A stretch of DNA of 64,000 nucleotides from Cyanobium sp. Cruz-8D1 (GTDB taxonomy: Bacteria > Cyanobacteriota > Cyanobacteriia > PCC-6307 > Cyanobiaceae). This document shows, piece by piece, positions 33,569 to 42,348 of this stretch. The notes beneath the pieces were generated by a model. The model saw only the letters and a program-made list of their open reading frames with translations. It made no database searches and had not been told where the DNA came from. The stretch lies in the NCBI RefSeq assembly GCF_024345975.1, contig NZ_JAGQCD010000003.1:1-64000 (forward strand), written 5' to 3'. Each line of letters begins with the position of its first letter. Position 1 is the stretch's first letter. A program made the position numbers and the translations under genes.

Positions 33569-33936
33569 GGCTGCCACCGCTCCAGATCGTCCGGCGACGC
33601 CCCGTCCAACCAGGTCGCGAAGGCCTCATCCCCCATCTGCCCCAGGGCGTGATCCGCTGCAGCCCGTGGGTCGAAGAGCTCAAACAGCGGCCCCAGGTCG
33701 TCTGTGGCCCAGCTCTCACCGGTGCGGGCCTCCAGCTTCTGGCGCACCACCCGCTCGAGCTCGGCGCCGGAGCAGCGCTGCAGCAGCCCCGGCAGCAGCG
33801 GATCGAGCTGGCGAAACAGCACCGGCGCGACGCTCAGGATGCGGCGCTGCACAAACCGCCGGGCCAGTGGTTTCACTACGGCCTCCAGCACCCCAAGGCC
33901 CAGGAAGGCGATGGCCAGATCAACCAGCCAGCGCAT
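33565..33936 (-). CDS. Small membrane-anchored protein
   Basis: A 123-residue protein starting MRWLVDLAIAFLGLGVLEAV, a single N-terminal helix, then a basic and an acidic soluble part (LFRQLDPLLPGLLQRCSGAE, ATWLDGASPDDLERWQP). It overlaps genes on both sides (17 bp and ATGA). ATG 33951 is an alternative start. Confidence 0.55.
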   Translation of the reverse strand: MRWLVDLAIAFLGLGVLEAVVKPLARRFVQRRILSVAPVLFRQLDPLLPGLLQRCSGAELERVVRQKLEARTGESWATDDLGPLFELFDPRAAADHALGQMGDEAFATWLDGASPDDLERWQP

Positions 33937-34309
33937 CGTCCCCGTCCTCATCGTTGGCGCCACTGCGGAACTGCCCAAGCCGGTTCCTGGGCGGCAGGTG
34001 CCGCACCACGGCAGACGGGATGCCGCCATCGGGGCCGCCGCCACCCGGGCCAGGGCCCTGCCCCACAGGGCCTTGGCCCCCTGGGCCCCTGGCCCCGGTG
34101 CGGCCGGAGTCCATGAAGTAGGTGGCGGCCGACTGCCCTGCCAGAGCAATCGCCGGGAGGGCCAACGCCCAACGGCTCTCGCAGAGGGCGATGTCCTTGG
34201 CGCGGACCTCGCAGACCCCCACAAAGGCCATGAGCGAGAGGATCTCAGCGCCCACCAGGGCCAGGATTGGAGCGGTGTTACTGCTCAGTTGCGGTGGTGC
34301 CATCGGCAT
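33920..34309 (-). CDS. Membrane protein with glycine/proline-rich tail
   Basis: A 129-residue protein starting MPMAPPQLSSNTAPILALVG, with two hydrophobic segments (about 12-32 and 44-62), then a collagen-like Gly-Pro run (TGARGPGGQGPVGQGPGPGG) and an acidic end. Holin-like topology, but the Gly-Pro tail is not typical. Part of the peptidase-membrane-protein group transcribed from the sigma-factor side. Confidence 0.5.
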   Translation of the reverse strand: MPMAPPQLSSNTAPILALVGAEILSLMAFVGVCEVRAKDIALCESRWALALPAIALAGQSAATYFMDSGRTGARGPGGQGPVGQGPGPGGGGPDGGIPSAVVRHLPPRNRLGQFRSGANDEDGDDALAG

Positions 34310-34391
34310 CAGTGGGGCCGCCGCAGGCAGATCGGCCAGCCCTCCATGGGCTTTTGCCAGGCCGGCCCACAGCCCAGCTGCAGGGAGGGCC

Positions 34392-35015
34392 TCAGCCCCC
34401 ACCTGCAAGCTGCTGGCGCAGGGCAGCGATGGCCTTCTTCTGGGCCCGCTGCACCGACATGGCGCTGATCTGGAGCCGCTCGGCTGCAGCGCGGAGCGAC
34501 AGGCCCTCCAGGAGCGTGAGCCTCAGGGCCGTGGCCTGGGCGGCGGGCAGCTGATCCACCAACTGCTCCAGCGCCAGCTGCTGCTCGGCCTCGCTGGAGG
34601 CCAGCTCGGGCTCAGGAGAGGCCAGCTGATCGAGCAGGCACGGCTCGCCATCAGCGCTGGCATCGAGGCTGAAGTGCCCCAGCGGGCACTGGCCCTGCTC
34701 ATGCAGGCGATGGGGAATGCGGACCAGCCGCACCCGATCGCGCAGGTGATGCTGCAGAGCGCCTGAGATGCAGCGGCGCAGATAGGGAGCCGGCGGCTCG
34801 CCCGCTCTGCAGCGGGAGGCGGAGCGAACCAGGGCCTCACGGGCCACCTGGATCAGATCCTCCCGCTCCACCAGCGGGAACAGACGCCGGGCGGTGGCTG
34901 AGGCGATGGCATCAGCCAGGGGCAGGTGCTCCAGCACCAGGAGATCACGGGCCTTGAGGGCAGAACGACTAAGGGCCTGCGGCTGCTGGCAGGAAGGGGA
35001 GGCGAGGGGAGCCAT
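34392..35015 (-). CDS. Sigma-70-family RNA polymerase sigma factor
   Basis: A 207-residue protein starting MAPLASPSCQQPQALSRSAL. Region 2 is seen in DAIASATARRLFPLVEREDL then IQVAREALVRSASR and APYLRRCISGALQHHLRDRV. Region 4 with its helix-turn-helix is TALRLTLLEGLSLRAAAERL then QISAMSVQRAQKKAIAALRQ. It is a compact group-3/ECF-sized factor and could direct transcription of island genes. ATG 35015 is supported by the inverted-repeat leader B 52 bp upstream. Confidence 0.8.
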   Translation of the reverse strand: MAPLASPSCQQPQALSRSALKARDLLVLEHLPLADAIASATARRLFPLVEREDLIQVAREALVRSASRCRAGEPPAPYLRRCISGALQHHLRDRVRLVRIPHRLHEQGQCPLGHFSLDASADGEPCLLDQLASPEPELASSEAEQQLALEQLVDQLPAAQATALRLTLLEGLSLRAAAERLQISAMSVQRAQKKAIAALRQQLAGGG

Positions 35016-35063
35016 CTGGGAGACGGCGGAGAACCCCACCCCCACCGGCCGGCCGCAGCGCCG

Positions 35064-35113
35064 GGGCAAGGACGCCCGACGCAGGAGAGCGCACGGCCTG
35101 ATCCTTGACGCGG
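35064..35113 (-). promoter_or_regulatory. CAAGG-type inverted-repeat leader B
   Basis: GGCAAGGACGCC (35065-35076) faces GATCCTTG (35100-35107). CAAGG starts 52 bp before the sigma-factor ATG. Arms and inner GGCC(T)GATCCTTG agree with leader A at 17184. Confidence 0.5.
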
Positions 35114-35267
35114 CGTGAGGACTGGCCGAGTGATGCGGTGGGTGTGTGCCGGCCCTGTGGGGCCTACTCCTCCCCCGCTGCCGGAGCCGGCATACGACCG
35201 CTCTGAACTGGGGCATCGCTGCGGCAACGGCAGCCAAGCCCATGGCTTGCGCCACAACTGGGCCCTG

Positions 35268-35459
35268 TCAAGCGATCACGGGGATGAACGGGTCGACCTC
35301 CAGCTCCTCGATCAGAGCGAGGACCGCACCCAGCAGAGGCTCCAGCTCAGCGATTACTGCCCCCTGCTCTGGAGTGCCTGGCTGGGTCATCTGACCCAGG
35401 GCATTGAGAACGGCGAGCTGAAAGAGCAGCTCAACCACGCGGTAGTGGCGCTTATCCAT
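35268..35459 (-). CDS. Small hypothetical protein
   Basis: A 63-residue acidic helical protein starting MDKRHYRVVELLFQLAVLNA and continuing LGQMTQPGTPEQGAVIAELE. ATG 35459 is favoured over an upstream in-frame start at 35492. Function unknown. Confidence 0.5.
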   Translation of the reverse strand: MDKRHYRVVELLFQLAVLNALGQMTQPGTPEQGAVIAELEPLLGAVLALIEELEVDPFIPVIA

Positions 35460-35554
35460 GGAGGCTCGGGATCTGTTGCAAAGCATTCCCACCCCCGGAC
35501 AGCCTGGTTTCTGCAGCCGACCTGGCGGATCATGTGACCAGAAGCTGATGGCTG

Positions 35555-36076
35555 ATGGGCGAGGCGGTACGAGACTGGCTACGGCTGCCGGTTGTCACCG
35601 CCGGCTCCGAATACCTGGTGATGGGGCACCTGATGCGGCGCAACATCCTCACCTACAAGGCCCCACCGGGGAATGAAGGGTATGACTTGATCTGCCTTCA
35701 TCCAGATCCACGTCACCAGCCAGGACCAACAGAGAAAGCGCAGATTCGCGTGCAGGTGAAAAGTCGCTACGCGACCGACTGCGACCGAGGGTTTCCTGTC
35801 AAAGAGAAAAGCCTGAATGCCTTCGATTACTTGATCGTCGCCTTCTTAAACATCGGAAGCTTCTACGGCAAGAACGACGGCAGCACTGGCGCTGAACAGC
35901 CAGAGTTCTACACCCTATCCCAGCAGTTCATCAGGGAGCATCACGATGCAAGCTCGACCTGGGAAAAGGTCAAGCTCAAACGCCTTCAAGAAGAGATTGA
36001 GCCGTTCAAGAATGAGAGGGGCTTTGAGCTGATCGCAATCGACCTTGGCATTCCTCTGCCAAGGAAGAATCGCTGA
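35555..36076 (+). CDS. Probable PD-(D/E)XK endonuclease next to BREX
   Basis: A 173-residue protein. [20 protein letters not shown] then [12 protein letters not shown] and [14 protein letters not shown] form the E-(x)n-D-(x)n-(E/Q)xK pattern of restriction-type nucleases (E near 20, D near 43, QVK near 67). This resembles the DUF4365-like nuclease group. It is 20 bp upstream of the HNH gene in the same direction, so the pair is a small restriction-like module beside the BREX operon. Function inferred. Confidence 0.6.
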   Translation: MGEAVRDWLRLPVVTAGSEYLVMGHLMRRNILTYKAPPGNEGYDLICLHPDPRHQPGPTEKAQIRVQVKSRYATDCDRGFPVKEKSLNAFDYLIVAFLNIGSFYGKNDGSTGAEQPEFYTLSQQFIREHHDASSTWEKVKLKRLQEEIEPFKNERGFELIAIDLGIPLPRKNR

Positions 36077-36096
36077 TCTTGCTCGGGGAGACAGCT

Positions 36097-36753
36097 ATGA
36101 AGTTCAGGCTCATCCAATCGAACAATCGAGGACTTGTTACCCGAGCGGGAGATCGGACCTACGCTCGCAGCGGCCCAGCAAAGGGGGAGGAAGACTGGAA
36201 GCTGCCAACTCTGTTCATCTGGTCGAACAAGCCCACGCGTCTCGTGGCTCGCTGCTGGACCCGCTGGACAGGAGAGAAGCTCGAACGTGACTTCATCTAT
36301 GAGGTGACGCGCTTTCGAGACGTCATTGATCTTCAAGGTGACACCCGCTTTCACCAGTGGTGCTCTCAGCAGCTGCGGCTGCAAATGTGGGAGATGACAG
36401 AGCCAGTTGTGGATGTGAGCCAGCACTGCTGCCCTGAGCCCGAGGCCGTTCATGAGCCTAACCGCTTGAAGACGGCGCAATATCTCGAGCGAAGAAAAAC
36501 ACGGCTGAGAGCCCAGACACCTTTGCTGACAGAGGAAGAAAAAGAAATTATTTCAGATCTCTATCAACTCAGGGACTCGCTCAATCAGGCCGCAGGCCAT
36601 ATCGCCTATCACGTTGACCACATCAAGCCGCTGGCGCTCGGAGGGCAGCATCACCCAAGCAACTTGAGAGTGACAACCTCTCGCGAAAACATGACCAAAG
36701 GAGCGAAAGACTATGAGTTGCCGCCTCCTGGGCAGCCTGTGATCGCTGGCTAG
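36097..36753 (+). CDS. HNH endonuclease next to BREX
   Basis: A 218-residue protein starting MKFRLIQSNNRGLVTRAGDR. The C-terminal HNH motif is YHVDHIKPLALGGQHHPSNL then RVTTSRENMTKG: His-Val-Asp-His, N in SNL, and a final N/K. The first 120 residues are a separate, perhaps DNA- or modification-recognising, domain. The gene faces brxA and overlaps its end by four bases. It may be a BREX accessory or independent restriction gene. Confidence 0.7.
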   Translation: MKFRLIQSNNRGLVTRAGDRTYARSGPAKGEEDWKLPTLFIWSNKPTRLVARCWTRWTGEKLERDFIYEVTRFRDVIDLQGDTRFHQWCSQQLRLQMWEMTEPVVDVSQHCCPEPEAVHEPNRLKTAQYLERRKTRLRAQTPLLTEEEKEIISDLYQLRDSLNQAAGHIAYHVDHIKPLALGGQHHPSNLRVTTSRENMTKGAKDYELPPPGQPVIAG

Positions 36754-37496
36754 CTGGCTTGTGGCGACCTGAGTTCAACCATATCGCCATCGATCCCCTG
36801 ACGATGCACATCGAAGACGGACTCTTCTCTGAGGTCTGCCATGGTTAGCGAGTGAGTAAATGGGAATAGGGCCGGATGATCCAGAAGCTGGTTGGCGGGC
36901 AGGGAGTGGTGCTCATTGTCGAGCAGGAGCGCCTCGCACACCAGCAGCGCAATCTCTCTGGAGACGGACAGAGTCTTTGGGGCTCGTCCATAAACGCCTT
37001 TTGTCTCGGTGTCCGCAAGGGCTCCCCAGTCGACAAGCGAACGGATGATCCGCTGTGTGGACTTCACCAGCACTGGACGCTCGGACCATTGCGCCACCAT
37101 CCGGTTGGTGAGCTGGGCGAGGGAGAAGGTGTCCTGGAGCGTGAGCAGCCGCCCTGCCGTTCCGGCGACATCGGAGAAGATGGGATAGCAGGCGATCGCC
37201 ATGGCCCAATGCAGGGCGAGATGATCACGCGCTTTTGACGCCTGAAAGGCGGCTACTGCGCGGGTCTTCAGGGGTTCAACAGCAGGAGGGACCTTGGCCC
37301 AGATCCTGGTGAGGACCGTCATGGTCTTGCCACGATCGCTGTTGAACTTGTCCCCGCTCACCTTCCCTTCGAGGTAGTCCCACATTCCGGCCCTGACCTC
37401 TTCCAGCGAGTCGCCGGCCGCCACTCGGCTGGCCGTGGCCTCCAGCCAGTCGAGCGCCAGCCGCCGATCAAAGCCAATGGTTTTGCGCCTCGTCAT
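36750..37496 (-). CDS. brxA: BREX protein BrxA
   Basis: A 248-residue protein: RLALDWLEATASRVAAGDSL, LTRIWAKVPPAVEPLKTRAV, LHWAMAIACYPIFSDVAGTA, VKSTQRIIRSLVDWGALADT. The pattern of a short helical DNA-binding protein with the I-W-x-x-V-P and A-x-x-x-Y-P/F-F segments fits BrxA (DUF1819-like), required for BREX defence in several types. It is the last gene of the operon and overlaps pglZ by ATGA. The family call leans on context. Confidence 0.7.
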   Translation of the reverse strand: MTRRKTIGFDRRLALDWLEATASRVAAGDSLEEVRAGMWDYLEGKVSGDKFNSDRGKTMTVLTRIWAKVPPAVEPLKTRAVAAFQASKARDHLALHWAMAIACYPIFSDVAGTAGRLLTLQDTFSLAQLTNRMVAQWSERPVLVKSTQRIIRSLVDWGALADTETKGVYGRAPKTLSVSREIALLVCEALLLDNEHHSLPANQLLDHPALFPFTHSLTMADLREESVFDVHRQGIDGDMVELRSPQAS

Positions 37497-39523
37497 GCGG
37501 GCTCCTGGATGCGCACGAAGGGAACCAGAACCTCTTCCAGTGCGATGCCTCCATGGCCGAGGGTTTCCTTGCCCTGGGCGAGAAAGGCATCGACCCCGCG
37601 GGGCAGCAACACGGAATAGTCAGCTGGCAGTCCGGGACCAGGCCACAGGAGAGCGCTGGGGAGAGCCTGCTGCACCTGCGCCCGCAGCACCTCGTCGCGG
37701 AACACCCAGGCCCGCTCCCCTTTCTCTTCGGGGACGGTGCCCACGTTGGGACGACCGATCCCCTTGGCAGCAACGTTGCCGTGATCTGCGGTGACGTACA
37801 CGGTGAAGCCCTGCTCCAGCAGTGCATCGATCAAGGCGCGGAAGGCACCCTGTTGGCTCCACTGCCGCACCTGGGCATGCAACCCACCCAGACCGGTGAC
37901 AACGCCGTGGAGCATTTCATCGACCTTGCCGACAACGATGCCCAGCGCCCGGCAGCTTGAGCGAGATGCGGCTGCCTTGACCTTTTCCAGCAGCTCGCTG
38001 TCCGGCTCCTGTGACCCTTGCCTGACGTAGGCCACAGCGGGACCCTGCAGACCCTGCTCTGCCCAGAAGCGCTCCCAGTGCTTGGGCTCCTTGTCGGTCG
38101 TGCCAATGCTCTGCGGGAAGTACATCGGCGGCTCCGCCGCGAAGATCGTCTGCCGGGAGACGGAGGTGATCGTGGGCACCCAGGCCCAGCAGACGCTCTC
38201 CTTGAGATCGAGCCCACCCAGGGAGTCCCGCAGCAGCAGCCACTGGTCAAGAGCGAGACCATCGACAACCACCAGGGCGAGTCGCTTGGTGTCACCATCC
38301 CGCTGGTGGCCCAGGAAGTGCGCGACCTTGTCGAGGGTGACGGGACGGGGGATAGGCGGCAGCGACGACAACGCGCTGTAGCGCTGGAGCATCCAGTCCC
38401 CGAAGCGCTCCTCCAGGGCCAGCTGCAGACGAGCGAGCTGGGAGCTGGTCTGCGGGCTCAGGGAGCCACTGAGCTCCGTTTGCAGCACCTGGGCTTCTGC
38501 CCAGCGAAGGGCGAACAGCTCCCAGTCTTCGTGGGTTGCAGTAGCGCCTGGAAGTGCCTCCTCCAACAGCGGCAGAAGACGCTGCAGCCGGAGAGCTGCG
38601 TTCTCCTCCTGTTTGCCCACCACACCGAGGCGCATCCAGCCCGTGGGCACCGCGTCGGCAGCAATCGCTGTGGTGGGCTCCAGCAGGCCCTCGGCAAAGA
38701 GGTTGTCGATGAAGACCCGGATGTCGTCGTGGTCAAAGGGCAGCAGCTCGGGCCCGGGGAGCTGCGGAGCCGGCAGCTCACGCCCAGGGACAACCGGATA
38801 CCCCTTGGACTGGAGAAAGAGGGGCCAGCGCTCCTGCAGGAAGGAGAAGAAGGCAGCCCGGTTGGGCAGCAGGCGCTCCAGGGGCCACTCCCGCCATTGC
38901 TTTTGGAGGCAGAGCTGCTCCAGCAGGCGCTGATCGAGCAGCGGCGGCAGTTGTTGCTGGCGGAGATGGCGCCGGAGCAGAACACGGAGCAGGTCAGCCG
39001 GCTGCTGGATCTGGCCAGGCACCACTCCAAAGAGTTCGTTGAGGAGGAAGTCCTTGGTGGCATTCGCCCCCAGCTGACCGGGGTTCGCCCGCTGCAGGGC
39101 CACACTCAGCGCATCGAACTGGCTGGGCTCAAGCTCAGAGAGAACGTTGGGGTCGAGACTGGGAAACAGGCTCGGCAGGCTGAAGCTGAACTCGCGCTGG
39201 GTGGCTCGGGCCTCTGAGAGCAGGTCGTAGGGGAGAACGGTGCGGGTCGAGGCCTCGCCGCCGTTCACGACAACGACATGGAGCGACTCTCCTGCCTCCC
39301 AGCGCGGCCGGCAGCGATGCTCAAACAGGTAGCGAAAGGCGACGGGGTCGTCGTAGGCCAGCAGCTCATAACCCCGCTCGGCCAGGAGCGAGCGGAGGAC
39401 AGGTTCGGCGAACAGCTGGTCGGGATCGTTGACCACGGTGAGCCGACTGGCGGTGGCGCTCTCGCTGGTGAAGCACTCCAGTAGCGGCTGGCGCCAACTC
39501 GCCGCAGGGTCCGGGTTTGCCAT
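37493..39523 (-). CDS. pglZ: BREX protein PglZ (alkaline-phosphatase fold)
   Basis: A 676-residue protein with the PglZ domain: metal-binding VVVDGLALDQW (about residues 417-428) and TADHGNVAAKGIG (about 580-592). The N-terminal 380 residues are helical. PglZ proteins are part of the BREX core and are thought to act as metal-dependent phosphodiesterases or assembly factors. It overlaps brxA (ATGA) and brxHII (one base), so the three genes are coupled. No frameshift is seen. Confidence 0.85.
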   Translation of the reverse strand: MANPDPAASWRQPLLECFTSESATASRLTVVNDPDQLFAEPVLRSLLAERGYELLAYDDPVAFRYLFEHRCRPRWEAGESLHVVVVNGGEASTRTVLPYDLLSEARATQREFSFSLPSLFPSLDPNVLSELEPSQFDALSVALQRANPGQLGANATKDFLLNELFGVVPGQIQQPADLLRVLLRRHLRQQQLPPLLDQRLLEQLCLQKQWREWPLERLLPNRAAFFSFLQERWPLFLQSKGYPVVPGRELPAPQLPGPELLPFDHDDIRVFIDNLFAEGLLEPTTAIAADAVPTGWMRLGVVGKQEENAALRLQRLLPLLEEALPGATATHEDWELFALRWAEAQVLQTELSGSLSPQTSSQLARLQLALEERFGDWMLQRYSALSSLPPIPRPVTLDKVAHFLGHQRDGDTKRLALVVVDGLALDQWLLLRDSLGGLDLKESVCWAWVPTITSVSRQTIFAAEPPMYFPQSIGTTDKEPKHWERFWAEQGLQGPAVAYVRQGSQEPDSELLEKVKAAASRSSCRALGIVVGKVDEMLHGVVTGLGGLHAQVRQWSQQGAFRALIDALLEQGFTVYVTADHGNVAAKGIGRPNVGTVPEEKGERAWVFRDEVLRAQVQQALPSALLWPGPGLPADYSVLLPRGVDAFLAQGKETLGHGGIALEEVLVPFVRIQEPA

Positions 39524-42348
39524 CAGGCTGAAGCGGGTGCCAGGGACACCAGCTGCAGCAGCGTGAGCGAGGGCAGGGTTTCCTGGCGCCGCTGGAACTC
39601 CTGCCGCCCCTGCTGCTCCTCCTGCTGCAGCTGGGCGCGGCGGAAGTCGCGAACCTGGGGCAGTCCCAGCTGCTCGATCGCGCGCTGCCGGGCCGAGAAG
39701 GCCAGCTCCTGCTTGCGGCGCTCGCGCTCCAGCTTCTGCTGGTGTTTGGCCTGGAGCTCATCGAAGAGCGGCCTGCCCTGCTGCTGGGCCTGCTGGTGAC
39801 TGCGGTCGTAGGCCTGAGCTGCCTCTGCAGGCGAGAGCTGAGCCTCTGCCAGGAGCTGCAGCCCACCTTCGAGGCTGATCAGCCGCTCCCAGATCAGGCG
39901 GGCCGTGGGCTCCAGCAGCTTGCCCTCGCTGGAGAGGAAGAGCGGCAGCATGCGTTGGCTGCGGCCCTCGCTGGTTTGCACAGCGACCCGCCAGAGCGAC
40001 CAGATCCCCGACACCTTGCCGGCGAGTTCGGGAAGGTGCAACACCGGCACGGTCATGCCCGGGGCCCTGGGGGGCAAGGCTGCCGTGAGGGCGCGCAGCC
40101 TCGGCTCCTCGAGGCTGAGGTGGACCAGACCTGCCTCTTTGGCGCTCTGCCGGCTGAAGGTGGCCCTGAGGTCGCGGTGGCCATCGGGCCAGTGCAGATC
40201 CAGGCCACCAGCAGGGTTGGGCCGCACCTGCCCACCGGCCTCGGCCTGGGTCTGTAGCCAGGAGAGGGTCATGCGCTCGGTCCAGAAGGGCATCAGATGG
40301 CCGGCCACGCGCTGGGCGGCCTGGGGATCGAGCTCCTCGGAGCTGGAGAGCAGGGAGGCCCCCTCATGGGCAGACAGGGCCCGGGCGCGGATCGCCTCGG
40401 CGAGCGCCGCTGCCCGCGCTTCCGCCTCTTCTGGCGTCAGAACGGCGTTGACATAGAGCTGCTGGAAGTCGAGACCGTTTTCTTCCGAATCGAGCACATC
40501 GGAGAGCTTGTCGACGCCGAACTCCTGCAGGATCCGCTCCAGCTTTTCCTCCAGCACCTCACGCACCCGCAGCTCGACGGTGTCTTCCAGAGCAAAGTTG
40601 AGAGCCCGCACGATGTGTGTCTGGCCGATGCGATCCACCCGACCGATGCGCTGCTCCAGCTTCATCGGATTCCAGGGCAGGTCGTAGTTGATGATCACGT
40701 GGCAGAACTGCAGGTTCAGACCTTCGCCGCCGGCGTCGGTGGAGATCAGGATCTGGGCCTCGTTGGCGAAGGCCCGCTGGGCGCTCTTGCGCTCCTCCAG
40801 GTTCATGGAGCCGTTGAGCACCACGACCGGATAACCACGCTGCTCCAACACCTCCGCCAGCATCTGCTGGGTGGGCACGAACTCGGTGAACAGCAGCACC
40901 TTGAGGGCTGGGTCGTTCTCGTCTCGCTGCAGCTGCTGAATCGTGTCGAGCAGAGCCTGGGCTTTGACGTCGAGACCCCGGGCCTCACAGCGGCGGGCGG
41001 CGGAGAGCAGTAGCTCCACCTCGGCCCGTTCGTTCTTGAGCTCCTTGAGGCGGCTGTTCAGCAGCGTTTCGAGTTGCTCCTGCCCCTCCAGCTCAGCCCA
41101 GTCCTCGCCCACGTCTTCCCCAAACAGCGTGAGCTGGCCGGTGGGCAGCTCCAGCACCTGCAGGCGCCGCTCCAGGGCGGTGCGTATGGCAGCGGTACTG
41201 GAGGTGACCAGCCGCTGCATCAGGATCATCAGGAAGCCAACGGCGGGCTGCTTGTCACGCAGGGCTTGGTTGTAGCCCTCGCGCACGTACTCGGTGACGG
41301 CGTCGTAGAGGACCCGCTGCTCCAGCCGGGCGCTGTCCCAGGCGACGGAGACGATCTGGGTGTGACGCGGCTGAAACAGGGGCTCTCCCTTGTCGTTGAT
41401 GGCCCGGCGCTTTTCGGTGCGGATCACGTAAGGGGCGACGTTCTCCCGGGTGACCGAGCTGTCGTCGGGGAGGGCATCGGGATCGAGGAAGCCGAGCAGA
41501 CGGCGGAAGGCATCGGTCTTCCCTTGATGCGGGGTGGCGGAGAGGAGCAGCAGGTAGGGAGAGGCCTGGGCGAGCCCTTCACCGAGTCGGAAGCGGGCCA
41601 CAGTTTCTGTGGAGCCGCCGAGGCGATGGGCCTCGTCGATCACCACCAGATCCCAGCCGGCGTTGATCAGGTCGTCGAAACGCTCGCGGTTGTAGCGGGC
41701 CACCTGCTCCGCACTCCAGCCGCGGCGAGAGTCCATCGGCTTGACCGAATCAAGGGTGCAGACCACCTGGTTGTGCTGCTTCCAGAGGTTTTCTTCGGGG
41801 CCGACACCGAGCAGCTGGCGCCAAGCGCCGAAGTTGCCGGGCTGGACGAGGTGAAAGGTTTCATTGAAGTGGGTGTCGAGCTCGCTGACCCACTGGCTGA
41901 CCAGACCGGCAGGAGCCACCACGAGAAACCGCTTGGCCAGGCCGCGGACCTTGAGCTCACGAATGATCAGGCCCGCCTCAATCGTTTTGCCCAGGCCAAC
42001 CTCATCGGCGAGGAGATAGCGGACCCGATCTCCTGCCATGGCGCGCTGGAGCGCCTGGAGCTGGTGCGGTAGGGGGATGACGGAACCCTCCAGTGGTGCG
42101 ACCAGGGCGTCGTGCTCAAAGGCATCGAGGATGCGAGCCGCAGCGGCCACAAAGCTGAGCTGCTCGAGGCTGGTGGGGCTGGCCTGCTCCAGGGTCTGCA
42201 GCCGCGCAACAGGGAGACGGACCACAGCGTCTCGGCGGGACAGCCAGATCTGGGCTGTGGGGATGCCCCAGAGGTCTTCCACGGCGATCACCCGGCAGGG
42301 CTCGCCGTGATCCAGCGAGTGACACCAGTCGCCGGCCGCGAAGCTCAT
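39523..42348 (-). CDS. brxHII: BREX helicase BrxHII (Snf2/HepA-like)
   Basis: A 941-residue helicase. DEVGLGKTIEAGLI (motif I, about residue 112), VIDEAHRLGG (motif II, about 236), SATPHQGKTDAF (motif III), and the C-terminal motor with GEGLNLQFCHVIINYDLPWN and RIGRVDRIGQTH (about 560-570). A long helical C-terminal part follows. This Snf2-type translocase defines type 3 and type 5 BREX. It overlaps pglX by ATGA. Confidence 0.85.
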   Translation of the reverse strand: MSFAAGDWCHSLDHGEPCRVIAVEDLWGIPTAQIWLSRRDAVVRLPVARLQTLEQASPTSLEQLSFVAAAARILDAFEHDALVAPLEGSVIPLPHQLQALQRAMAGDRVRYLLADEVGLGKTIEAGLIIRELKVRGLAKRFLVVAPAGLVSQWVSELDTHFNETFHLVQPGNFGAWRQLLGVGPEENLWKQHNQVVCTLDSVKPMDSRRGWSAEQVARYNRERFDDLINAGWDLVVIDEAHRLGGSTETVARFRLGEGLAQASPYLLLLSATPHQGKTDAFRRLLGFLDPDALPDDSSVTRENVAPYVIRTEKRRAINDKGEPLFQPRHTQIVSVAWDSARLEQRVLYDAVTEYVREGYNQALRDKQPAVGFLMILMQRLVTSSTAAIRTALERRLQVLELPTGQLTLFGEDVGEDWAELEGQEQLETLLNSRLKELKNERAEVELLLSAARRCEARGLDVKAQALLDTIQQLQRDENDPALKVLLFTEFVPTQQMLAEVLEQRGYPVVVLNGSMNLEERKSAQRAFANEAQILISTDAGGEGLNLQFCHVIINYDLPWNPMKLEQRIGRVDRIGQTHIVRALNFALEDTVELRVREVLEEKLERILQEFGVDKLSDVLDSEENGLDFQQLYVNAVLTPEEAEARAAALAEAIRARALSAHEGASLLSSSEELDPQAAQRVAGHLMPFWTERMTLSWLQTQAEAGGQVRPNPAGGLDLHWPDGHRDLRATFSRQSAKEAGLVHLSLEEPRLRALTAALPPRAPGMTVPVLHLPELAGKVSGIWSLWRVAVQTSEGRSQRMLPLFLSSEGKLLEPTARLIWERLISLEGGLQLLAEAQLSPAEAAQAYDRSHQQAQQQGRPLFDELQAKHQQKLERERRKQELAFSARQRAIEQLGLPQVRDFRRAQLQQEEQQGRQEFQRRQETLPSLTLLQLVSLAPASA

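Noticed and set aside
38018-39217. 399-codon plus-strand frame within pglZ
   Set aside because: Shadow of pglZ; repetitive Gln/Leu/Gly composition and no start context.
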